Positions 23,806 to 34,300 of a DNA stretch of 64,000 bases are shown one piece after another. The stretch is taken from NCBI RefSeq assembly GCF_037038585.1, contig NC_092524.1:41488001-41552000 (forward strand), given 5' to 3'. The notes beneath the pieces are model-generated. The model did not search any database and had not been told where the DNA came from. It worked only from the letters and a program-made list of their open reading frames with translations. The first letter of the stretch is position 1; each line of letters starts with the position of its first letter. The position numbers were made by a program, and so were the translations under genes. The DNA is from Patagioenas fasciata. Taxonomy: Eukaryota; Chordata; Aves; Columbiformes; Columbidae.

Positions 23806-24063
23806 AGGATATATCTGGTCAGTTGGTCAGTTGGGGGCAGCTGTCCTGGCTGTGTCCCCTCCCAGCTTCTTGTGTACCCGCAGCCTCCTTGCTGGTGACG
23901 TGGCGTGAGAAGCTGAAAAGTCCTTGACTTAATGTAAGAACTGCTCAGCAATAACAACAAAAACCTTGTGTTATCAACACACTGTCCATCACAAAACAAA
24001 AAAAACAGCATTATACCAACTACTGGGAAGAAAATTAACTCTATCCTTGTCAAAACCTGGGCA
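23806..24063 (-). mobile_element. ERVL-type LTR, 5' (U3) fragment
   Basis: Read on the minus strand it begins at TGCCCAGGTTTTGACAAGG (24063), a decayed form of the TGTCCTGGTTT start of avian ERVL LTRs, then AGAGTTAATTTTCTTCCCAG and TGTTATTGCTGAGCAG. On the plus strand the text CAGCTGTCCTGGCTGTGTCC and AGCTTCTTGTGTACCC near 23838-23880 is also familiar from this LTR. About 258 bp remain and the match stops before where a TATA box would lie. It has no coding content; the small open frames here are incidental. A 16-base A run directly follows on the right, unrelated to the LTR end. Confidence 0.8.
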
Positions 24064-24069
24064 ACAATT

Positions 24070-24085
24070 AAAAAAAAAAAAAAAA
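24070..24085. repeat. Poly-A run (16 A)
   Basis: A mononucleotide run beginning six bases after the LTR terminus. As the LTR reads leftward from here, this is not its own tail. Confidence 0.9.
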
Positions 24086-27000
24086 GAGAACATGGGATTT
24101 TGATAGTGATGGATCACTGAATTCCCAAGAGATAGTATAGCTGGTATTCTCAAGAAATCCCGACATAAACATGCAACATTCATATAGCTATTGCCATGCC
24201 TTAATCTCTTCCTGCAGTAAAACTAGTGAAGAGTGGAGTAAGTTCAGTAAATTAACTTGGAGGACATAAAACCGTTATCCAGCAAATTTAATATTATTCA
24301 AAAAACTAAGGGGTGTAAGGCAAGGTGGCCATTGGCTTGTAGAAAGAACAGATATAGATAGAATAAGTGAGTTAATGTGCAATTATTAGAGTGTGGGGGA
24401 CAGTCCAGTCCGGTCATTTTCCCTGCACATCTTAAACTGTTTCTAGATGCAGTGCTGATTTTTGTTCTTTAGAGGACAATAAACTGGAGTATATTGGAAA
24501 TCAGAGAGGGAGAGAAGCTTTTCTTCTCTTGTTGAGAAGAACTGGAGATGGAACCTAGCCGTGATAGGACAAATAAAATCAGATTCCAGAATCTGGCTGG
24601 GAAAGAGCACCGTGTTCAAGGGATCTGATAGCACTGTATCTGTAAAGCTTTTGCTGTTTCTCCTCTGTATGATATCTTCTGACTGATACATGTTGTATCA
24701 CACTTCAAAGAGAAGAGCACTGAGTTTGTGAGAGACCAACTTCTTGGGGCAACTCTCAGTATATATTTTGGGGTATACTAATTCAGGTATATATTTATTT
24801 TCTCTTTTTCTCATAATTATGCATTATACCTACCTGACACTCTAATATCTAATAACCAGTGTTCAGACAAAATTTACTAGAAAAGACAAAAATGTGTAAA
24901 TTGCCGTATGTAGGATTGTTAGTATTTGGATACAGAAATGCTCTCAGAAGACTTTTACTTCAGTCTTGATTCTGCCTCTGTTTTGCTATAAAATGCCAAA
25001 CACAAGGTTCTTCCCAAATTTTCCAGTAAGAGCACTTTGGTTCTTTTCTTTCTGTTGAGTCTGTTTTAAGATGCTGGAGCATGTTCTCTGCCTTTTCCCC
25101 TACTACTCAGAAGGCAAGATCTTGTTTCTACTGATTACACTAATATAGTATATTCCCACAGACCAGAACAGAACAAGATCTGCTTGAGAGCTTTTGCTGT
25201 CAACAAAAGATGAGGCTTCCAGCTGTTTGTAGGCTTGCCCTGTCAGTTTGAGCAACAGTGAAACTTCAGCACTGAATATCATTATTCAGTAGCGACAGCC
25301 AAAAAATGGGCAGATTACTTAGCATTTATAAATATACAACATCCCTCAGAAGTTTCTTAGATTTTCTGTAGAGTAGTTTCATGCTTTCAGTTCAGCAGTT
25401 CATCCTTTTTACTTCATACCAGCCTTATGAAGCTCCATGGAAACCATTCATTCCCCTCATTCCACAATATTTTACAAGATACCTCCTATTAATAATTTGC
25501 TCTGCAGTGAATCCAGAGGAATAAACCAGATTCTCATCTACAGATCAATTAATTATAGGATTATATGACAGGAAACAACACTTGAAGGCTAATGTTTTCT
25601 TATTGCTCAGATGTCATGAGATTAGTGCACCAGGGCATCCCTGTTGCTACTTAGGTGAAGTAAATTTCAGTACAGTAAGTTAATTACATCTGGAAGTTCT
25701 TGGCTGGAAAAATATGCAATAGATTGAGTGTATGAATGGTAAGATACCTTTGAGCTGGTTTATGACAGTAGCAAATAAGCACTCATTTATTTATGCATAG
25801 CGAAATCTGTTTATGCTGATACACTTATCTACAGATCTAGAGAGCAATGCTCCTGACAAATCTAAACTTCATGGTTTAATTTTACAGTTTAAATTTGAAA
25901 CTATTGAAATTAATATGTTTGAAGGAGTTATTAGAATGGAGAAAAACGACACTGAATACAAGGAATCATCAAGCAGGATACCATCTTAATTATTTAAATG
26001 AAGAATATATAGAGTTATATCATAATCAGAGTTTTATATGTTCAACGGAAATGTGTCGACCTACATGGGCAAAAATGTATAAGTTTTTCATTAAATTGAT
26101 AAAAACTTTCCAAATTTGCCCTCTATATATTTTCTTTTATAGATGCATATCTGTCAAGCTCATGATTACTAACTGGAGTTCTGTCACATTAAAAAAATGT
26201 ATCTGTGACAAAGGTGAGATGACAAGGCCAGTGACACTGAGCTACAGCAGGACAGAATAAAGCAGAAGGTTTGATAATGAGAGATTGCACTTTCCAACTA
26301 TTCTTGGGGACCAGAGGGAGGGAATTATTTGGTTTATGCTGGCAGCAATTTCCCTAAGCCATGTGAGATGGCATACCTCAAGCTGTTGCAAATGTAGGCA
26401 GAACAACCACAGGCCATGGCTCTTGGTTAGATCTAGATTCCCTGGGGTATAAAATATATTGAAAAGGCTCCTAAATAGGGGCTGATCACTTAATTTGACT
26501 GTTTGAATGGAAGTCCCACATATTCTTCAATCACTAACACTTGTTCACAGCTCCCTTGAAGCTTAATAATCACTTCTGCTTTTTTTTTAAATTAGATTAG
26601 CTGCTTGTGGTTACAGTTTTACAACTGTAACATATCAAATGTGTTAACCAGTACTTAGGCACTGTCCCCTTTTCTAGGTTCTGTAAAGCTGCAATGAACA
26701 AAGGTTATTAAGATCCTGCTGTGTTTAAGTTTCCTAAGGATCAGTTTTAATAAACTGTTTGTTTCTTCAGAAATGTACAGTGGTCACATTAATCCCCAGT
26801 TCTTGAAAACTTAAAACTTAAACCAAGCTTTCCCAAAGAATATTTGAAAAGAAAAATATATCAGTCTTCATTTGTGGATATTTAAATATCTCACGATTTA
26901 TCCTTTTTCTGTAAGGAAATTGTGGTTAACTGCAATGGTTAAAGATCATATTTTGCATTTTTCTGAAGTGACAATACTTGTAGCCTTTTGTCCTTTCTAA

Positions 27001-28484
27001 GGTCACTGCAAGAAAAAAATCATTAAAGGTTTTCCATTTTAGCAAACAAGAAACACCTTTATCAAAACACACCAAAAAATCTATTCTTATGCAAATTCTT
27101 TGTCAGACATATAAATGACCCTTTTGGTCACTCCTCTACAGGAGGTGACTTATTCATGCTACAAGTCTAAAATATATATACTAACCAAAACACTAAGAAA
27201 AATTTATTTTCATAATGTCAGGTAATGTAAACTTTATTATAAAATACTTCACAATTGCATATATTGTATTTTAATTTAAATCCAGTCAGGTGTTCTTTAA
27301 GGATAATATGCCTTAGGCTGAAGCAAGACACACTAAAAATGTACTTTATCCACCTAATTATGCTTAGATAGGTGAGAACAAAAATGTGTGTATGTGTGTC
27401 TGCTTGTGTGTATATTGTACAGACCATTTGTAAATTGCCATAAAGATTAGTCACCTAATTAGTTGCTACTGTATATAATTTTTAAAAGATCCAGATAGAG
27501 GATACATTGGCAAATGTTCAGACCATCTTTATGTTATTACATCTAATTGTAAACATCAACACATTTAATTATCATGCAAGTATGAACAATTATGTCATTA
27601 CTTCATAAACATACATGAAAGGTTATGCATCACTGCCATATATTATAAAATATTAGTAATATCATGAATACAACTGTACCAAACTTCTTCCCTAGCCTTT
27701 GGTTTACACATCCTTTGAGAAAGTCACAATAACAAGGTTATTAAAACAGAAGATTGTTTTTCTGAGGGAGAACATGTATCTGTTCTATCTGAAACACTGA
27801 GAGGTATCTGCATTGTCTTTCCTTTAATATCTTGTTGGAGTTACTAAAACAAGTTTATACATCCCTGGCGATATTTAGTCACATACATTCCGCAAAAAAA
27901 CCAGAAGCAAACATCCATTTACCTTCTGAAGAGGCCTAATGAAAACTAATTTACAGATCTTTAAAGAGGAAATAATCTAGGACCATGGAAGCTGTATTGT
28001 GCTTTTTAATTTGTTTGAAAGCAGATAACGAGTAGGCTAACAAAAAAGTAGTAATTTTATATTATCATTTTTACACATGGTCCTTTGCACAAAAGACACT
28101 CATTTTAGAAAATGTCTAGACTTATTGTTGTCTAACACTTTAGCATTTTAATATTCAATTTTGACTTACACTTAAATTTGCTAAATTTTCAAGCTCTGGA
28201 CTCAAATTCTCATGTCAGGTGTTGGATTCTGAATATTTTTCAAATATTTGCTATATATTATAAAAGCCTTTCATAAGGAATTCTTAGCCCATGCATGCTT
28301 TGGAGCAGAAACCTCGATGTTGTCCAGCCATATACAGCCAAGTTAGGAACTTTTAGATATTACAGTTCATCTTGCGCTAAGGAATATCACATATTAGATC
28401 TTAGTAAGAAACTTTGAGAATTGCACAACATACTTTCCCGAACACCAAGCATGCTTAACTCAACAGTGCATGACAGTATGTGCA
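24086..28484. other. AT-rich non-coding stretch
   Basis: No gene is recognised. The largest open frame, 121 codons at 25895-26260 (+), has AT-driven amino-acid content (Lys, Ile, Leu, Tyr, Asn) and no domain signature. GT-rich simple sequence occurs at about 27385-27413. Confidence 0.5.
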
Positions 28485-28682
28485 CTAGGCATCCTTCAAC
28501 TCTACCCAGCAGTCAACAGGTCCATACAGTCCAATGTACTCCTGTGCAAAGAGACTATATAAGTCCAAAAGTGGATTAGGTATTTCAGCATCAAACTGCA
28601 TCCATTCTAACAAACCTACAAAGACCCCAGGCTCTTTAGCTACAGGGAAGCAATCTGCCAACACAACTATACTATTTTCCAA
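28485..28682 (-). other. Protein-like open frame, unrecognised; possible exon or coding relic
   Basis: A stop-to-stop minus-strand frame of about 65 codons with balanced, protein-like composition rather than the Lys/Ile/Asn bias of neighbouring frames. It includes VVLADCFPVAKEPG, VGLLEWMQFDAE and GLYGPVDCWVELKDA before a TAG. No ATG starts it; the first codon after the upstream TAA is TTG. About 30 bp upstream on the same strand lies a good splice acceptor, TATTTTTCTTACAG/CAG (acceptor AG at about 28710-28709), but a frame through that acceptor hits stops before joining this one. I do not recognise the family. It could be a degenerated exon, a relic of an old transposon or retrocopy, or chance. 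Confidence 0.25.
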
Positions 28683-30215
28683 TTAATTGCTCCAGGATTT
28701 TTCTGCTGTAAGAAAAATACCTGTGAAGCATGCTGGGAAAATGATGTAACATCAGCTAAAAGACAGTAGCCTACTACTTAACAGCTATTTACCAAGATAT
28801 ACTACTAAAGTTCTGTGCTGGTGATTATATACAAGATGCAATATGGTTACTATGCTGCTAATTTTTTCTATTTGTTTAGTGGAAAAAAATAAAAAATTGT
28901 ATCTGTTGCTGTGCAAGAATGCTCATTTTCTAAGTTAGAAACTCAAAACAGGAAGCCCAGAAACTGAGGTTAAGTCGGTAATATCAGTTCAGCCTTCACA
29001 AGTATGTTTGAGGCTGTAGTCCTTATTTATCTGTTCTTGCAATATTTTTTTCACATTTTGCCTAATTGAATAGACTACACTGTGTTCTGGAAGCGAATCA
29101 AGGATAAATTGTGAGGGAGAATAATGACCAAAAAAACCCTGATTCATCTATCATGTAACTAGGAAAGTCTGTAGGAGCAGAGTATGTCTGGAAATGGTAA
29201 GCAAAGGATGAGGGATTTGAATTGTGACAGTAAGAACTGAAACTATCACAAAGTTCTAATGTGATGGTAATCAAGACACTTAAACCAAAATTTTCACATA
29301 TGGTTGCTAATGGTTGCTAAAGATGGCCACATTTTCTGGGTACCTATTTGAGTCATCCTTGGCAGATACATAGAAGTGCCAAGTGATCACAGCTGTGACT
29401 AAAATGAGCTGGATCTGTGCTTGTTATTTAAAGTGCTCTGAAAAATCAGGCCCAAACTCTTTCAAATTAGCTAAATATTAGTGAAAACTTGATTATTTGA
29501 ATTTGTTTCAAAACTTGGATTTCTTGTACAGACTTCCTTAATACTGACGGAGTAATTTTGCAAGTTCTTGAGCTTCTAATCATCTTACAGTTTTAATACA
29601 GAATTTGTAGTTATTTTGATGTAGCTTACACAGGTAGACCTAAAGGCCCAGACTCAAATGACCTATATTCCACCAAAGTATTTATGGCTAAGTCAAATTT
29701 AGAAATTACATTAATGCTTGCAATACTGTTTTCACTTGCAATAAGCCAATTTAGCCTCTGAATGAATTTAGCACTGTAATGTTAGACTGACTGTTATCCT
29801 TAGCTGGTTGAATGAAGTTTCAGATGGGCATAGAGATGCTGTTTCCATCGCATTATCCAGGAAGTTTACTTCTTTGCTTGTTTTCACTGTTCCCACACCC
29901 ACTGGAAATGCGGAGCGCCTTCATCATTTTCAGAAACTTGTAGACAGCATCATGCAAGGACGTGTTGAAAACTGAAATAATCAAGCATACCTCAAAGATT
30001 TCAGTTTCTGACCTCTGGGCTACTTCCAGAGTAGCTTTCATCTGAGAGGTAATTTTATTTTTTTTTATTAATTAAATTAACTGACAGCTTATTTCCTGAT
30101 GGTAACAAGATCACTTCTATAAACAGGATATATCTTGTATAGCCTATTCTACAAGAGAATTCTAGTATGAAAACTTGGCTTTTTCTAGCTAGTAGAAGAA
30201 TTTAGCCTAGGAGGA
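28683..30215. other. AT-rich non-coding stretch
   Basis: No gene recognised. A 62-codon minus-strand frame at 29853-30041 starts with ATG just after a CTCTCAG and has a GAG/GTATGC donor-like site inside it, but the pyrimidine tract is poor. A 10-bp tandem motif (GGTTGCTAAT/GGTTGCTAAA) lies near 29303-29322. Confidence 0.45.
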
Positions 30216-30367
30216 TCATAAAATGACAGATGATTGAGGTTGGAAGGGACCTCTGGAGATCATTAATCCCATGCCTCACTCAGGCAGGGTGAGCTAAAGC
30301 AGGTGGCTCAGGACCATGTCCAGTCAGGTGTTGATCACCTCCACAGACAGAGACTCCACAGCCTCAC
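30216..30367 (-). mobile_element. CR1 LINE, short 3' fragment
   Basis: About 150 bp with the order typical of a CR1 3' end read on the minus strand. On the plus strand these are TCATAAAATGACAGATG (decayed octamers), GGTTGGAAGGGACCTCTGGA, GATCATTAATCCCATGCC, CAGGACCATGTCCAG and GAGACTCCACAGCCTC. It is 5'-truncated. The subfamily differs from the 11.7-kb copy. Confidence 0.92.
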
Positions 30368-30917
30368 CATACTAACACGCCTGTATTCAAGTTAGCTTAT
30401 GTTTATTTCTACATTTTATTTCCTTCTTGAATTGCCTAAAAGTCCTCTCCGCTAAATGGTTATACCATTATAACATAGCAGGGATGAATATTCATCAGTT
30501 TTCAACAACCTCTAACCTATTTCTAGGACAACTTCTTTCTTAAATCAAACGTAAATTAAACACAGTACCTTCCCAATCTGAGAGCCCTATCAAATAATAG
30601 AAGAATTATAGAATTGTCCTGGTTTTGTTAGAAACAAGACCAGTTCTCTTTTAGTGATTTTTCTTTCAGCTAAGGTGGCTGTACTTTTCTGAGTTTTAGC
30701 CTGCATATTTTTCTTGGATGCTGTACTCGGTGCTGATAAGGAGACCAACGGAATGCTGAAGAAGCTCATGTTTAGATTGATTACTGTGGTAGCCAAGAAA
30801 GATTGATAAGTTTTCCCACGTTCCATTGTGAGAGGGGCATGTTTGAGGAGGGGTGGATGGAACAGGTGACTAAAACTGAACAACTGAAGTATTCCATCCC
30901 ATAATCGTCATACCCCC

Positions 30918-30925
30918 TATATAAG
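30918..30925 (+). promoter_or_regulatory. LTR TATA box
   Basis: TATATAAG lies about 305 bp into the solo LTR, the expected place for the U3 promoter. Transcription would start about 25-30 bp downstream. Whether it is still active cannot be seen. Confidence 0.65.
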
Positions 30926-31210
30926 AGGGTGATCACAAGGGTCAAGCTTGTTTCGACCATGGCCGGCATCTAGAGAGAACCCTGTCTATCTGCCTCTGGT
31001 CTACAGGCCTCAGGCCCTGCATCCCTGCAACCAGGTTCAGGTTTGCTGTGAAGTCCCGCCCATGACTTCTGGGTGCCTGCCCTACAGCTACTGGAGCCAC
31101 GCCAGCTCCGCCCACCCAGCTCCTGCTGCTGGAGTGACACCAACTCCACATCAAGCACTCAAGATTGGTTTTGTATATTTTGTATATATTCTCTATTTAT
31201 TAATAGCGTT

Positions 31211-31216
31211 AGTAAA
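31211..31216 (+). terminator. LTR polyadenylation-signal variant
   Basis: AGTAAA, a known weaker variant of AATAAA, lies about 290 bp after the TATA box in an AT-rich segment of the solo LTR. Its position fits the end of R. Confidence 0.4.
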
Positions 31217-31380
31217 ACTCTTTAAAACTCTCCAACTTGAAGTCTAAGTCTCTCCTCCTTCTCTTTTATCTTCCCTACCAACTTTCCGATCTAAAGGAAA
31301 AAGGGTGGTGGGAGGTAAGAGGATGACAGGGAGTGTCTGTCACGGTTTATTGCCACCTTGCCTTAAACCCTGACAAGAAT

Positions 31381-34300
31381 AAAAGTCACAATGATTTTGA
31401 CCTAATACAGTCCCTGTTTTTACAGTGTTTCATCTACTCTAGAGATTTAAACTGCATAGTGTGCCTTTTCTACTCAGGCCTTGAGCCTGTAAATATGTAA
31501 CACATACCTAAATTTAGTGGATTTTATCCCCATTGAATTCCAAAGCATTAAAGTTTTCCATGTTATAAAGTTTCCATGTTTCACATGGTTGCTCTGCCAT
31601 TGTAGCAGAGCTGGTGTTTGTGGTCTGAGAATTAACATTTTCTCCAGTTTTGTTTAATATCATCTCTTCTTTTTGAAAATCAAACTTTTGAACTCTTATA
31701 ATGTATGACCACTTATAAAGTGATAGTATTCTTGTTACTGTGATTTGTTGCCAGTTACTTTCTTTCTAAAGTCTAATATATTTTCCAGGTTATTATCAGG
31801 GAAGCTGTTTGGCATTTGCCTTCCATTATTGCTCTAGGCAGGTTTCCTGGAGGATTATCCTTTTGTTAATGCTTACTGTCTTCTGCTCAAGAACACACTG
31901 AAATTTAGTAATAAAGTGTATGTCCTTCTTCGTATAAATCTGAGAATTTTTAATTCTGATGAAATATTGTGAAAGATATTAAATAGTTCGGCAGAGGGCT
32001 GGGAAGCATAGAGAGCTAGCAAAGTCTGTTTGTAAGTAACATGGGTAACCTCTGTGCATACAAAAGTCATTATTGCCTTTATAGGTATATACTTAGATTT
32101 TTCGGTCAGTAAGAGGTAGTGCAGGATAGGTGGTACACGTGTGAGGTGTAGGTGTATGGTCAGGTATGGATTTGATAATAAAGGAAGGTGAGTTTCCAAT
32201 CAAATGAAAAGCTTTTGAAGGGAGTGTAGAAAAGGAAAAGAGTAGTACCCTGAGCCTCAAAGTGGAAGTTGATGGAAGTTTCTGAAGTGTTGTTTGTGAA
32301 TGTAAAATGATCAAACAGGAGGAACAGGAAATAACACTAAATGGGTGGGTATTTCTGAAGAGAGAGTTTAAGTTCTCTTAGAGATCTTAAGTTAATGACT
32401 GGAAAACTATGGGAGGCACTGAGCTTAGAATGGTTGAGTTACATTGTCAAAACTGACTGTAGAAGAAGCAAAATAAGTAATGTATAGAATTGGTGGTGTA
32501 CATGTTGACATTAGAGAGAAGGCTCAAGCTAGATTTGAATGAATGAAATTGAGAGTGGAGATAGGCAAGAGGTGACACAGTGATAAAAATTTATTCCAAA
32601 CTGTCCTTACTACAAAGTGTCCCAGTTTTCTATTTTAGTACTGAAAGCAAGAGGAAGAGTGCCCCCTTTTTATTTTTTTTTCCTGAATTCCTGGCCAGCT
32701 TCCCTTTCCCTGTCCCAGAATGTTTCCTTGAGAACCCTTGAACACAACACCCCAGTTTTTCACTTTAAAAATATGATCGGTCTGCAAGGAGTTAGAAAGA
32801 ATCTGCAGATTGCTACTGACTTACCAGTTATTTTGGCATCTTTTTCCACATGACCTATCTTGGGAGATATTTTAACTCACATTGTGAGGGATGTTTCTAA
32901 ATGCAAACCTCAATCTTTAATGGTTGATTCTGTAGCATGAGCCAGCCTCATAATTTTGATCTGGATTGTACAAGTAAGATCTTGGTCCGATGCTTTTCAT
33001 ATTTGCTCTCTTTGCTTTCAGCTACACGAATGTAAATACACTAGTATTCAAGTTAAGTGTCTCAGTCTACTGAAGTACAATTTATTCTGAATTTTGGTCT
33101 GTTTTCATTCTGAAATTTGGTCTACCATATCATGAGGGACAACAGAGGTTCAAAAATACACACCAACTTTCTAGAATGTGGTTAGCCTTTTGGTAACCAT
33201 GTGTCTTCATTAGTTGAATGAATATTTAGTATACCTACCTGACAATTAATTACTGATCTTCAGGCAAAGTGATTCTGTGATGATATCTGTCATCACAGCT
33301 GCACATCTAGAATCGAGCCAAAAGTCTCTGGATGTAAATATGGATTTGATGTTTTAAGGTTAGATGAGTTTGGTCAGAAAGGGAAATCAAACCATCAAGT
33401 TTTGACAGAAAATACAAAATAAATTCTGACTTCCTCATCCCTACTTATCTGGGATGACTTGGGAATTCCCTTTCAGCTAAAGTCCAGTCTGAATGCTCCT
33501 AGATTCTCAAACATTTGCCATCCTACTGGCATGGCAGTGCTTCTCTCTCTTTTTGGCAGCAGTGGAAAAGGGAAAGAACTTTCCTCATCCATTTATGTCA
33601 GAGAATACTTTCCACTACCATTTAAAAGGCAGTTTTCCCCCATCATGATTAAGCCGTAGTATTTAGCTTCTGAATACAGCCTCTGGATGGAAGTGCAATG
33701 TGTTCCAATACAGTTTGCTTTCACATGTGCAATTTGTTTGTGACTCATGAATCCCCATCAATATGCCTTCTGTAGAAGACATTAAAATGCCATCAATCCT
33801 TTATTTGTATTTGAATCACATGTATAAGGCACTGAGATTTCATAAGATACCAAGCAGATTTTAAGAGGTCAGCAGTTTTCAGCTCCAGAACAAAAAAAAT
33901 ACCATCTATGTGCAAGATTTTAGTGAAAAGTCAATGTGAAAGAGCAACAGAAATTTCTGACAAAGCCTCCCCCCCCTTCAATCCCTCCCACTGCCTCTCT
34001 GTTGTCATCCTTCTTAAGTATCACCTCTCCTTTCCATCAGGACTGGCACTCAAAGATACCAGATGGCAGCCTCAAGATTGTAGCACCCTTTAATGTCTGC
34101 CCTTTACTGTCTGGCAAAAGTGTTGACATTTCTGCCTTGAATGAGAACTGAAAACATTTAAAAATACATTCAACATGAACAGTCAGTGTCTAAGATGTTG
34201 TTTACACACTGCTAATGGGCTTTGACTTTAATAGAATGATCCTTAGGTTTGCAGAACCCACAGTCAGGTGTGAACTGGATATTTTCTTCTGTTATATCCA

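Larger units (their letters stand above)
30609..31380 (+). mobile_element. Solo LTR (avian ERVL-type) with 5-bp target-site duplication
   Basis: A 762-bp LTR at 30614-31375 starts TGTCCTGGTTTTG and ends CTTAAACCCTGACA, giving canonical TG...CA termini. It is bracketed by perfect AGAAT repeats (30609-30613 and 31376-31380), the target-site duplication left by integrase; five bases is the size usual for ERVL-like elements. Inside, in plus orientation, are a TATA box, GC-rich sequence and then a polyadenylation-signal variant, the order of U3-R-U5. No second LTR or retroviral coding region follows, so the provirus was probably lost by LTR-LTR recombination. The 97- to 99-codon open frames across the element are not retroviral genes. 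The ERVL assignment is from memory of the TGTCCTGGTTT family. Confidence 0.92.

Noticed and set aside
25895..26260. 121-codon plus-strand frame
   Set aside because: Amino-acid content follows the AT-rich base composition and there is no domain signature.
29853..30041. Exon-like minus-strand frame with ATG and donor-like GTATGC
   Set aside because: The acceptor has a purine-rich tract instead of pyrimidines, and the frame has no recognisable homology.
30590..31247. Open frames of 60-99 codons on both strands
   Set aside because: They lie within or across the solo LTR, which is non-coding, and have no retroviral protein motif.
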